64,000 bases of DNA from Craterostigma plantagineum. Taxonomy: Eukaryota > Streptophyta > Magnoliopsida > Lamiales > Linderniaceae. Below, piece after piece: positions 1 to 10,073 of the stretch. The notes under the pieces are model-generated. The model did not search any database. It saw only the letters and a list, made by a program, of their open reading frames with translations, and had not been told where the DNA came from. The translations under genes were made by a program, and so were the position numbers. The stretch covers positions 14,013,501 through 14,077,500 of the forward strand of contig JAPQWV010000017.1 in the NCBI GenBank assembly GCA_027422505.1, read 5' to 3'. How positions within the stretch are numbered: position 1 is the stretch's first letter; each line of letters starts with the position of its first letter.

Positions 1-102
1 GCATGTTACCATTTGGTTTTTCCGTGCTCTTTGCACGGATACTCTATATAGACTCTTTCTTTCGTTTTATTGTACTGACCATTCCAAAATAAAAAGATAT
101 AT

Positions 103-116
103 GTGATGTGTGATTT
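103..116. repeat. Target-site duplication, left copy, of the minus-strand LINE
   Basis: GTGATGTGTGATTT occurs here directly before a T run (the element's poly(A) on the minus strand) and again at 2371-2384. The match is 14/14, as expected for target-primed LINE insertion. Confidence 0.85.
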
Positions 117-2370
117 TTTTTGGGAACCGGGTCTAATAAAAAACGGAAAAAAGAGTACAAAAGCCGTGGCCGGCAAAACACAAACTGGTAACATGCTACC
201 AGTAACCAACCGAAATCAACAGAATCGTTCAAAACAGATATCTACCAAGCTAAACGCCAAACTCGCCTAAGTGCAAAGATCAGAAAAACATCAATAGACA
301 TCAGAAATCACCAATTTGAAGGGCTGCTTTAGGATCCGTGGTGATAGCGTCCGCTTCCTCCATATCAGCGAGAATACCAAATGTATTATGGAGTTCTATA
401 TTCGCACTATGATGATTGTTGTTGCTAGTCAAACCGCCTTCATTATCCGATCGACTTATCCCCAAAGGGTGTGTAATACACTTGGGTTGTCTCCCCTGCC
501 AATTCACCACGGTAGGTGTTCGTTTCTCTGGATCATCAAGCATCTTCGCCTTCCCTTTGTCCCGCGTTCGGCGCCATGCGCGCTGTGGTATTGTCGCACT
601 GGTGTGTTTTGGTGCTGGAGCGGGAGCTTGCCTAGTGTTCCTACTAGGCGGCTTTGGCAAGTCCTTTCGTGCCTGCTTGGCCGTATTTTTAGTGCAACCC
701 CCCTCGCCATGGTTCCAAGCACTGCACGTAGCACAGTTCTTGGGTTGCCATTCAAGTCTTTTGACCTTAGCCGTCATGGCATTAGCAAATAATGGCTTGC
801 CAAGAATGCTCGCAACGATTCCTAACCCCTCTTGGGTCCATAATTTCGATGGCACATTGCGCAACTTTGACCCATAATGGGACAGCCAAGTGCTGTTTTT
901 TCTCGAACGACATGCCAATCCTCCAAGCTTCAAGAAAGAGGGGCTTTCCCTTGCATGATCCAAGGCCCTCCTTATAAGACCGCTGCAGCAGCCTCGGTCG
1001 TCGCAAACCGAATTTTGAAAAAACCATTTATCGTCGTTCGAATATCGATGATATCTCTCCACATAGCCCTATCAAACCGCGCAACGTGAGGGAAGTACGG
1101 CCGCTTCTTAAGAAAGTACCCAACCAGGGTATGATCCCATCTCGCCGTCCCTTTCTGGATCACATCCCACGAAGGGCAGGCCGCGGCAACACCATCAACC
1201 ATCATCTTCGTGGATGTGTGTTGCATCTACGCGTGATTAGGCTTGGCGCGTTGAATGATAGCAGCAAAGGATGGGTTGGCCGCAGTGTCAACCATACGCC
1301 TAGGTGTCGGTCCAAGTGAGGTTAGCCTTCGTCGTAGCCTCATGTGGTGGACGAGGGCCATTACTAGGACTCTTAGGCCCATTTGAGAGAACCCTAGGTG
1401 GCTGTTCCAAGTTCGACACCACAGCCTCAGCAAAGGACGAGACCTGTTACTAGAGAGAGCCCTAGGCGGCTGTTTCAAAATCAAGCTCAAAGCCGTCGAT
1501 GAAGTGGGGTCATGGACCCTTGACGGCTGTGGTTTGTCATCAGAGATGTTAGGTCCAGCGGGGAGTGCCGTAGATGTCTGTTCCAAAGTGGAAACCGACG
1601 CCATCGAATGAGTGGTGTCAGAAGCCCGTGGCGTATATGGCTCGTCATCAGAGATGTTGGGCCCGGTAGCGAGGACCCGTGGCGGCTGTGACTCATCATC
1701 AGAGACGTTCTCCTCAAGCGGAACAGATTTAGGTGGCGGCGGTGGAGTACCCCGATGTAGAGGGAGGAGAGCATCAAGGCAGGGGTCGCGAAGAGGGACA
1801 ATCGTGTCAGTCACACAATGCTCATGGCTGCGCGCAGTATTGCAGGGTGTTGTCGTGGCGCTAGCAGGCCAGAGATAGGCTCCGATCCATTTAGAGTTGA
1901 CGGAGGTGGTGGCCACGAAGCTCTCGGGTCGCCACAGACACGCCTAAAAAGGGCCTCGAAGGAAGCCGTGTCGAATCGCTCGGAGAAAGCCGCGATATTG
2001 CTCAGAAGGCTATCATAATCCAGCAAGGGACCAAGGGAGTCTTCATTCAGATCATTTGTTGCAGAAGCTTCCATGTAGATTAAGCGAATAGGTTGAGAGG
2101 GAGATGAAAGGTCACGTTGAAGAAGGAATGAAGAAGAATGGATGATGAAGGGTCATATCCCTCCCATCGCCGTCTGAACCCGGCGATGGAGGGGAGGGGA
2201 GGTCGGCGCGGGTCAGCAGTAGGTAGTGGGGTCGCCGGCGGTGGGTTAGGTGGTCGGAAATGGTGATGGGCGGCTGGAAGGTGAAAGTCGTAGGGTTTGG
2301 AGAGGGAAATTCGTTAGAGAGAAAGTCAACGAAAGACAATGCGCGTGGTGCGACTATTTGACCAAGATCT
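117..2370 (-). mobile_element. ORF1-only LINE (half-L1-like) inserted in LTR B
   Basis: The segment is bounded by a perfect 14-bp TSD and has a T run at its low end, so it is a minus-strand retroposon with a poly(A) tail. Read on the minus strand it holds about 300 bp of 5' leader, a decayed ORF1 and about 180 bp of 3' sequence. No endonuclease or reverse transcriptase lies between the TSDs. Intact boundaries show that this ORF2-less form is what inserted; it is not a remnant of later deletion. Compare the full-length relative at 12260-17404, which has both ORFs. Mobilisation must have been in trans. Confidence 0.8.
301..2074 (-). pseudogene. LINE ORF1: DUF4283 domain plus CCHC knuckle, decayed
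   Basis: The start is the ATG at 2072-2074, followed by an acidic, serine/proline-rich N-terminus. The DUF4283 domain begins near 1140 (LVGYFLKKRPYFP) and continues after frameshifts near 1000 (GKPLFLEAWR) and 870 (KLRNVPSKLWTQEGL). A CX2CX4HX4C knuckle lies at 694-735 (CATCSAWNHGEGGC), then a basic proline-rich tail and a stop at 301. DUF4283 plus knuckle is typical of ORF1, the presumed RNA-binding protein, in plant L1-like LINEs. One in-frame TAG (1227-1229) and at least three frame changes make it a pseudogene. Confidence 0.8.
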
Positions 2371-2384
2371 GTGATGTGTGATTT
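2371..2384. repeat. Target-site duplication, right copy, of the minus-strand LINE
   Basis: Second copy of GTGATGTGTGATTT (see 103-116). The LTR B sequence resumes immediately after it. Confidence 0.85.
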
Positions 2385-2399
2385 CGACCATTAGAAAGA

Positions 2400-2970
2400 C
2401 CACGAGACACTTCGCGAAGTCATAATAAACTTAAGCTAGTTCGCGAACTTATGTAAGCTTGGCGAATTAAGAAGGATGGTGTGACTTCGCGAATTGAAGC
2501 CACCATGAGAGTTTGCGAATTCCTGTAGGGTTTCGAGCTAGCTTGGTTCGCGAAGTGTGTGTATGAAGTAACTTGCGAAGTGTGTGTGTGTGTAAGGTAT
2601 CTGTCACGAATTAAGTAAACATCACGAATTATAAGAAACATAGGGACACTTCGCGAAGTAAGAACGAAAAGTCAGACTTGGCGAAATTGAGCTTGATGTG
2701 TCCTAGGTTAGACGAATTCGCGAAGTTTATGTTAGAAGTAATTCGTGAGGTATGAGCTTTGCTAATTAGGAAGGAATTGGTGATGTAACTTGGAGAATTA
2801 AGTGAACCATAATTAATGAAATAAAGCTTCGTGTAAACTTCACGAATTGATATCTTTACGGGTTGACTTAATTTGGCGAACTTCTTTTCTATGTCTAATG
2901 TTTCAATACTTAGGGAATTCGAAAACTTAGGTAAGTAAACAAATTATATAGTATACTGACATTGTAATTT
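2400..2970 (+). repeat. TTCGCGAA motif tract in LTR B
   Basis: At least six copies of the palindromic core TTCGCGAA or TCGCGAA, plus shorter variants (TTCGTGA, TTGGCGAA), are scattered through this 5' part of the LTR. They are not in strict register, so this is not a simple satellite. The same core dominates LTR G (23300-23760) and the C1 leader (30780-31580). Function is unknown. Confidence 0.6.
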
Positions 2971-3033
2971 TGTGCAAAGGATCGCGAAATAAGGATTTCC
3001 TGAGGCAGTAAGCTAATTTAGCTCGGACTACAG

Positions 3034-3679
3034 GTAAGTGGGAATTTCACTAAAACATATAAAATAAGTTGTGTGACATGTTTTAAATGACTATTTGCTT
3101 TTATGAAATTACGTCAATTTCAGTTATGTGACACGACATGCTAACTATTTTATACTGCTCACGTACGCATTATCACGTGCATGCACGAGTTACACTAGAA
3201 TTATGAGAGGTGAGCATGCACACTGTATGATCGGCTAATACTTGCCTATATAGGCATTTGATGTCGACTCGAAGTTGAGTCAAAGCTACTTCTACAAAAG
3301 CACCATGGCCGTCGAATATATGTATTTGAATATTGAATATAGCGGGAAGAAGCGACCTGGCTTGAATCGCCAGGTAAATCGCCAGGGAAGGCAACCTCTA
3401 GATAGAATGGCAACCAGTAAATGACGACCTAGGGGTAAACCCTAGTGTAGGTCCAGCTGGAGTAGACCAACTTACATATTTATCCTTATTGGATTTTAGC
3501 TCAGAATGGTGCGAGTAGCAGGTTAGCTGAGGGCCCGGTACGAGAATGAAAGTACGAATGAGATACGAGGATTAAAAAGAATTGGCGTTGATGCCTTTGC
3601 GAATTACAACACGTGCACGGCATGCATAATTTCCACTTACTGAGCTTTATAGTTCATCCCATGTTTTTATGTGTTGTAG
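3034..3679 (+). other. Intron-like segment in LTR B (candidate)
   Basis: The segment starts ACAG|GTAAGT, a perfect plant 5' splice-site consensus, and ends TGTGTTGTAG|GT, a good 3' splice site; length 646 bp. Sequence just inside the donor (CACTAAAACATATAAAA, 3048-3064) is nearly the inverted complement of the acceptor side (TTTTTATGTGTTGTAG). LTRs E, F and G have the same arrangement with different sequences. Splicing is inferred, not shown. Confidence 0.4.
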
Positions 3680-3730
3680 GTTCACACGAATTAGGAATAA
3701 AATAATTAGCAGAAGGCCCACGTCACAGGA

Positions 3731-3742
3731 TGGTATCAGAGC
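3731..3742 (+). promoter_or_regulatory. Primer-binding site of gypsy B (tRNA-iMet)
   Basis: TGGTATCAGAGC, complementary to the 3' end of plant initiator tRNA-Met, begins three bases after the LTR end. It primes minus-strand DNA synthesis and fixes the LTR boundary. Confidence 0.85.
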
Positions 3743-3885
3743 TTCGGATATAGGTTATGCAAACTGTCCATGTACACACACTCAAAATAAGGGAAGCGGC
3801 CTTGCTCGTAAGTTTTATGTTTCTATGAATTTCGTTGTGTTGCATGATTTATTGGTATTAGGGACATCAGGGTAGAAACATTACG

Positions 3886-4078
3886 ATGGGTAGAACATGA
3901 GGAGAAGGTACTGGGAGTGCCAATCGAGGCAAGGAACCTGAAATACCAACTGATAATCGGGACACAGTGATTATCCAGCTTACTGAGTTGGTTCGTTAGC
4001 AATATGCCCAAATCCAGGAATTGATTCAGCAGCGAAATACTGGGGGCAGCAATATAGTGGACCATCTCATGTGGAACA
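3886..4078 (+). pseudogene. Gag start of gypsy B, cut by element A
   Basis: From the ATG at 3886 the frame encodes a charged N-terminus followed by IIQLTELVR and QYAQIQELIQQ, resembling the Gag start of element A (ILRLTELFQRQ). It has TGA and TAG stops and ends where the LTR of element A begins at 4079. About 64 codons remain; the rest of B's gag-pol was not found beyond element A, so it was probably deleted. Confidence 0.55.
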
Positions 4079-4518
4079 TGTAATACCCGTAAAATTAATA
4101 TGGGATTTTGACGTAAATTAACTATGTAATAGGTTAAGTAGGAAGTTTGATGACGGATATTAAGGAAATAATTTTCGAGATTTAAATAAGAATAATAATA
4201 GAAATCTCAAAAATTGAATAGGAAGTCTTCGTGGTATAGTATAGAATCAACAAAGTTTTCGTGGATGGCTGTAGACTTTTCGTGACATATAATGGTGCGG
4301 GATGAGAATTAAAATTCCGTATAGGTATAGTGAAACTAAGAAATTTCTGTGGACCAAGTTCTCGTGAGCAAAGGTTTTCGTGGCATTGTTTGTTGCAAGA
4401 AAGTTTTCGTGGCCTACACATTTTACACACATTAGAAATTTTTAAGTTTACATACACCCATATATACATATATATATATATATACATACATTTTTCCACA
4501 GAAAACGGGGTCGCTACA
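4079..4518 (+). repeat. 5' LTR of gypsy A
   Basis: Starts TGTAATACCCG and ends GCTACA, two bases before the PBS; 440 bp. It matches 11679-12055 with substitutions and indels. It holds four TTTTCGTG copies and several near variants, plus a TA-rich stretch near 4468-4488. Confidence 0.85.
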
Positions 4519-4520
4519 AG

Positions 4521-4532
4521 TGGTATCAGAGC
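4521..4532 (+). promoter_or_regulatory. Primer-binding site of gypsy A (tRNA-iMet)
   Basis: TGGTATCAGAGC lies two bases after the LTR end. Confidence 0.9.
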
Positions 4533-4679
4533 CTAGGCTCTGGATTCTGCAGATTGTCCATGTACTGCCGCTCAAAAGCCTGGAGAACCAGTCTGGCCTG
4601 TATGTTTAATGATTAATTATGTGGTTATGTGTTATTTGATACGTGTTTTATATGAATTATTGTAGACAATAGTTGAAAA

Positions 4680-5748
4680 ATGCCAAGAAGTCGTAGTGAA
4701 CATGTGGGCGAATCCAGCCGTTGGGCTGAACCAGAATCCCATCCAAATGAAATGGACTCCACCATCTTGCGACTGACTGAATTGTTTCAACGTCAGTCAG
4801 ACCATATTAATCGCCCAGATCAAATCGACGAGCTACTTCATCATCATAGCTCGTCTGAACATCGTCCCTCCCCTCAGCCAGCACGTGTGGAAATTATAGG
4901 GGAGCCGAAAGATGGATCCCCCTACATTCGCGGATGCCACTGATCCGGCGATAGCAGAAGACTGGTTACGAACGATTGAAAATATGTTCGACTATAGCCC
5001 TGTACCGGAAGACAAAAAGGTCCTGTGCGCCGTTTCTATGTTCAGGGAAAGTTCCCGGTTCTAGTGGGGCACCGTGAAAGTTCTGGAAGACCCGATGCTC
5101 ATGTCGTGGGAACGATTTAGAAAATGGTTCCATAGCAAATACTTTACTGCCCAATAACAGGAACAGCGAATGCTAGAATTTATGAATCCCAGGCAAGGAG
5201 GAATACCTGTAACCCAATATATCCGCAGATTCGAGGAGCTGTCCCGTTTCGCTCCTCAAATGGTGTCAACCAACCTATTCAAGGTGACGAGGTTCATTAC
5301 GGGCCTCAAACCTGAAATCTACCGTGATCTAAGCATCTCTGGAGCTCGACAGATGGAGTTTACGAAAGTGGCAGAACGAGCGATGATTGCCGAACAAGCA
5401 GAAGCCCAGATAGTAGAGGCTCAAGAGGTAAAACGAAGAAACGAGAACCAGCAGGGAGTAGAAAATTATCGTAAGTGTCAATTCTTTGGCAAGGGCCAAG
5501 GAAATCAGGGAAATCATCAGGACCAACAGAACTAGCGTCCGATGCTGAACCAGGGACCCATGAATACTCCGAATAGATTCCCAAATTCCACGCCCCAGTG
5601 CAGACAGTTCGGCTGCTACCATTTTGGAGTATGCTATAGGTCCGGAGCTAATCAAAACCCTCAGTGTTTCAAGTGCGGAAAGATGTGTCATTATGCTAGA
5701 AACTGCTATGGACCTCTACCCCGGAACCCAACCCAACCGCTGGTTTGA
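4680..5748 (+). pseudogene. Gag of gypsy A, with zinc knuckle
   Basis: The structural (capsid and nucleocapsid) polyprotein of a plant gypsy element. The ATG at 4680 opens a frame that shifts near 4905. The retrotransposon-Gag core follows, with DPAIAEDWLRTIENMF near 4940-4990 and YIRRFEELSRFAPQMV near 5220-5265. A nucleocapsid knuckle CX2CX4HX4C lies at 5665-5706 (CFKCGKMCHYARNC) and is intact. In-frame stops include TAG at 5533-5535 and TGA at 5746-5748, with more stops near 5062 and 5156. Protease follows in the same frame. Non-functional. Confidence 0.8.
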
Positions 5749-5814
5749 CCTCCACCCGTACCGGCTCGAGTTTTAACGCTTACAAATGCGGAAGCCGAGG
5801 CAAATCCCTCCGCA

Positions 5815-6217
5815 GTGACGGGTACGTTAATTATCTATGACGTGCCCACTTCTGTGCTAATTGACTCTGGAGCCACACATTCATTTGTGTTGGCTAAGTA
5901 CGTGGCGAAGGTAGGAATATCTCCTACCTCATCTGAATGTAACTATATAGTTACTCTACCACATGGTGATCCGACGCGTACCAACCAAGTACTGAAAGGA
6001 TGCTTCGTAGTTATTGAGGGTTGGAACTTGAGTGCCGACCCTGATTGTAATCCCGATGAACGACTATGATGTCATCTTCGGAATGGATTGGCTTTCAAGA
6101 TATGGAGCCATCATAGATTGCAACAAGAAGTCGTTAAATTCCAGCTGCCTGAAGAAGAAGCATTCTCTTTCTCGGATAAGACAAATGCGAATCATATTCC
6201 ACGAATATCGGCTCTGA
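5815..6217 (+). pseudogene. Aspartic protease domain of gypsy A
   Basis: Retropepsin-like domain that would cleave the polyprotein. The active-site motif is LIDSGATHSF, with DSG at 5863-5871. The domain's later part, NDYDVIFGMDWLSRYGAIIDC, is split by a frameshift near 6035, so its second half reads in another frame. It continues the gag frame. A linker with LRSGGESYLVYAV follows in yet another frame to about 6460 and leads to the RT. Confidence 0.75.
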
Positions 6218-6439
6218 AGGCTCAACGACTTTTGAGGTCTGGTGGTGAGTCTTATCTCGTATACGCGGTAAAGGGGGAGGACTTACCTCAGCCAGAAATA
6301 AAAGACGTACCCATAGTCAATGAAAACGCCGACCTATTTCCCGATGATCTCTCGGGGTTACCCTCTGAACGAGAAATACAATTCACGCTAGATTTGATAT
6401 CGGGGTCAACCCAGCTTCTCGCCGTGGAGAGCACCAGTT

Positions 6440-7062
6440 CTTTTCGTACGAAAGAAGAATAGGTCGATGCGACTGTGCATGGACTACAGGGAGTTGAATA
6501 AGATCACAATCAAGAATAAATACCCTTTGCCAATGATCTGTTTGTATAACTACAAATAGCTACGGTATTCTTGAAAATTGACCTCCGTTTGGGATACCAT
6601 CAGTTAAACATTAGGGAGGCAGATGTTCCTAAAACTGCGTTTAGTACGAGGTACGGTCATTATGCGTTTTTGGTCATGCCTTTTCGACTGACAAATGCAT
6701 CAGCTGCTTTTATGGACTTGATGAATCGAGTCTTTAAAGACTACCTCGATCGGTTCGATCGTCTTTATAGACGATATCCTAATCTATTCTAAGATGAAGG
6801 AAGAACGTGAGAATCATTTACGAATCGTCTTACAAATCCTGCGAGAGAAACAGCTTTACGCCAAATTCAAGAAATGTGAATTCTGGCTTGAGCAAGTAGC
6901 CTTCTTGGGACACGTGATTTCTGGGAATGGAATCTCCGTGGACCTAAGCAAAATCGAGCTGTGAATAACTGACCACGACCTACTACTCGTACTGAAGTCC
7001 GAAGTTTTCTTGGACTTGCGGGATACTACCGTAAGTTTATAGCGGACTTCTCCAGTATCGCC
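6440..7062 (+). pseudogene. Reverse transcriptase of gypsy A
   Basis: Blocks in order: [21 protein letters not shown] near 6475-6535, [13 protein letters not shown] from 6574, [15 protein letters not shown] near 6640-6690, the catalytic FIDD motif at 6764-6775, and [19 protein letters not shown] near 6870-6930. FIDD is read only in a frame shifted from the preceding block, so a frameshift lies between about 6745 and 6760. A stop follows at about 6961. The conserved order leaves no doubt about identity; the copy is dead. Confidence 0.85.
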
Positions 7063-7752
7063 TCTACGTTGACAAACCTGACGAGGAAGAACGTTCCTCC
7101 GTTCAAGTGGACCGAGGAATGCGAACAGAGCTTTAAAGAATTGAAGAAGCATCGGTTAGCAGTATACAGTGATGCTTCGAAGAACGGCTTGGGATGTGTG
7201 CTGATGCAGGATGGAAAGGTGATTGCTTATGCTTTGCGACGGTTAAAGGAATACGAGAAGAACTAACCGACCCACGACCTAGAACTAGCAGCGGTGGTTT
7301 TCGCTCTGAAGATCTGGAGACATTATCTCTACGGAGAGAATGCAAAGTATTTTTTTGATAACCGGAGAAAGCCGATGGTGAAAACCCGGGACCGACCCAC
7401 TACCTGCAAAGCAGGCCGACAAGGTCAATCTCACATATCTAGGCCCATGTGGACAGGCCTAGGAAAATGTCACAGGGATAAGATTCGAACCCCGGACCTC
7501 TCCCAACATGACCCTAAGCGCCTCAGCTTGACCAGTAGAGCCAAGCCTCATCAGCAGTGGCGATGGCTAGAGCTCGTAAAGAACTACGATTGCGTCATCA
7601 GCTATCACCCGGACAAAGCCAACGTAGACGCTGACGCCTTAAGCCGAAATGCTATGAATGTAGAGTTACATCAACTTGGAATAAAGGTAGTCAATTTAGG
7701 CGAAGTTGAGGCAAAACTAGCAGCGTTAACTTTTCAACCCACGCTGCTATAA
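7063..7752 (+). pseudogene. RNase H domain of gypsy A, interrupted in frame by a SINE
   Basis: Includes KWTEECEQSFKELK, the catalytic block VYSDASKNGLGCVLMQ (7162-7209), the second acidic block THDLELAAVVFALKIWRHYL near 7270-7326 after a TAA at 7264-7266, and the typical end SYHPDKANVDADALSR near 7600-7650. A SINE at 7381-7552 sits between the F-DN-RRKP block and RWLELVKNYDC; about a dozen expected codons around it are missing. The SINE contains no stop in this frame, so the ORF reads through it. Confidence 0.8.
7381..7552 (-). mobile_element. tRNA-derived SINE, copy 1
   Basis: On the minus strand it begins GATGAGGCTTGGCTCTACTGG and ends GGGTTTT, about 172 bp. It has an A-box-like TGGCTCTACTGGTC and a B-box GGTTCGAATC (complement of 7482-7491), the RNA polymerase III promoter of tRNA-derived SINEs. 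It aligns along its whole length with 12066-12237. No convincing TSD was found. Confidence 0.75.
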
Positions 7753-7839
7753 CGGATCAGGAAGACGCAAGAAGAAGACGAACTCTATCTATAAATGAAG
7801 GATCCGCTACCCGAGATTTTAGAATACGAGAGGATGGAG

Positions 7840-8557
7840 TTTCATTATACATGGACCGTCTTTATGTGTCTGACAACGAGGAGTTGCGACAGACGATAAT
7901 GACGGAAGCACACACGACCACATACTCGGTACACCCAGGAGCCACAAAGATGTATCAAGATTTGCGAATAATGTACTGGTGGCCAGGATGACGAAAGACA
8001 TCGCCGCATTCGTCAACTGATGTTTGATCTGCCAATTGACTAAAGTAGAACACCAGTGACCCGCTGGAACCTTACAGCCCCTACCCATTCAAGAATGGAA
8101 GTGGGATCATATCACGATGGATTTCGTCGTTGGTTTACCCAAAACGACGAAAGGCCACGACGCTATTTGGGTGATTGTTGATCGCCTGACCAAATCGGCT
8201 CATTTCCGTCCTATCAGCTCCACTTTTTCCATGGAACGTACGCTGAAATATTCAAGAAATTATCCCCTCCATGGAATTCCGATTTCTATCGTCTTGGATC
8301 GAGATTCGAGGTTTCTATTGAACTTTTGGTAGAGCTTACAGAAAGCGATGGGAACCAAGCTCTCGTTCAGTACTGCGTATCATCCTGAGACAGATGGGCA
8401 GTCTGAACGAACGATCCAAACTCTTGAAGACATGCTGAGAGCTTGTGTCTTAGATTTCAAAGGAAACTGGAGCAAGTATCTGTCTTTAATAGAATTGTCC
8501 TACAATAATAGTTTCCATGCTACGATCGGGATGGTACCGTACGAGGCGTTATACAGG
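7840..8557 (+). pseudogene. Integrase core of gypsy A, first part
   Basis: DDE integrase that would insert the cDNA. The zinc-binding N-terminus (HPGATKMYQDL near 7930-7965) is frameshifted. The core is clear: MDFVVGLPKTTKG with the first Asp at 8120-8122, IVLDRDSRF with the second near 8288-8310, and [14 protein letters not shown] with the catalytic Glu near 8380-8420. A single TAG (8330-8332) interrupts the core frame. The protein stops at PYEALYRR, where solo LTR F inserted, and resumes at 11044. Confidence 0.85.
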
Positions 8558-8562
8558 CGTAT
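8558..8562. repeat. Target-site duplication, left copy, of solo LTR F
   Basis: CGTAT, against CGTAA at 11044-11048. One mismatch; the right copy matches the expected integrase codons and is presumably original. Confidence 0.55.
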
Positions 8563-10073
8563 TGTAATACCATAAAATTTAATATAGGAATTTTGAAATA
8601 GTGGTAAGGAAAAGTTCGAAACATAGTATGTATTTTGAAATTCTTTAGGGAGGTCTTTCGAAATGACAACACTAAAATATATATTAAAGTAATGGTTAGT
8701 ACATAGGTTATAGATAAACAATAGGTAAAGGTCTATATCAATAGGAGATCATTATATGTTAACCTTGGGGATAAGTACAAATCCTTTTGAGACTTAAAGG
8801 TCAAAGGTAGAAACAACTTGAAGCTTAAGGACAAGAGTTAGTAAAACATCTAACTTTATTAGACTATCATTACATGTTAGGTATGTATAGTAAGAACTAA
8901 ACTTTCAAAAATTTGTCAATGAAGAAAGTTACTTAATACTAAATTAATAACATAATATAAGCTAAATAAGTAAGGACAAAATAGCCAACAACTTCACTTA
9001 TTATTACACGTTAGGAGTGGAAATAAGAACACAAGTTTTGATTATTTAGATAAAGGAGAAAATAACTTAATGCTAAATAATTATAATCATTTAACAAGAT
9101 AAGTAAAATCAAGGTGTCGTTTTCAATCATCATCAAACCTAAACAATTAAACATAAATGATCAGAACAAGCTCATTAGGAATGTAGTTAAATATATGAAT
9201 ACAAAAGTGACTTAAGAAAAATAATTCATATACGTAGAGTTGGTCAAGGATGGGAAAGTTACTTCAATCATATAATAATTTATTTAGGCCTAAGGAAAAA
9301 TTAAAATATATTCATCAATGACAAAGGAGAAACTCGTCAATTAGCTATCTTGTTCTAATATATATCCAACTATTATTTGAGGAAAACACATATACGAGCA
9401 ACAGGCAGAACAATATTTAGTAAAAAGGCAGAGGATATTTACTGAGAAAAGGGAGAGTAGCGAGCTTATGAATTTAATTTAATCAACACAAACTTTGGAG
9501 TATGGTAATGCAATTCTACTATATGTGAATATCTTGATTTATCATATGCTTTGAAGGTTTACGTTAATATTTGAGAGTTAAAGATATGCAAAGGTTTGGA
9601 CGTAGTAAATTCAGTATGCTTAATATATTATGTCTATATCTGATCTTATGTTAATTATAGGAGTGCGAAATCTACCATATTCAGGAAAATCTAAAACTTT
9701 CGAAGTCAGTGTATATGATCCTTAGGTTTATATGATGAAAAAGGAGCTTTATTTAATTTTGATATATGATAGATGTTCCCTAAGGTTTAATATTTCATAT
9801 TGCTATTGAGTATTTTCGGATGTCTACTGTTTATGGGGCTAAGAGTAACTTTCGAACAGTTAGTGTTTTTGCGAGTCGATGTTTTAAGGTGTACCGTATT
9901 TTGGAGTAGAAATGATTTTTGAAGCTAATCTTAGTAAATGAATTTCTGTTTTAAGGGTTTGGGAATTATAGATCTACTTGACTTAGAAACTATATTTATA
10001 TGGTAATATTTTAATGTCTAAAAGGTTGTCCAGAATACTAAGGATTTACCAGTTGCTAATTTAAGGACGACAG

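Larger units (their letters stand above)
71..3727 (+). mobile_element. 5' LTR of Ty3/gypsy element B, split by a LINE
   Basis: A probable LTR runs from TGTACTGACC at 71 to GTCACA at 3727 and is followed within four bases by a tRNA-iMet primer-binding site and a gag start. Removing the LINE (117-2370) and one TSD copy leaves about 1.39 kb. It contains a TTCGCGAA-rich tract and then the donor-like and acceptor-like boxes also present in LTRs E, F and G. The right end is well placed by the PBS; the left end rests only on the TGT start and is less sure. No second LTR of this element was found in the window. Confidence 0.6.

Noticed and set aside
7381..7552. tRNA gene (A and B boxes present)
   Set aside because: No cloverleaf can be completed; the same 172-bp unit occurs at 12066 with a tRNA-unrelated body. 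It is a SINE.
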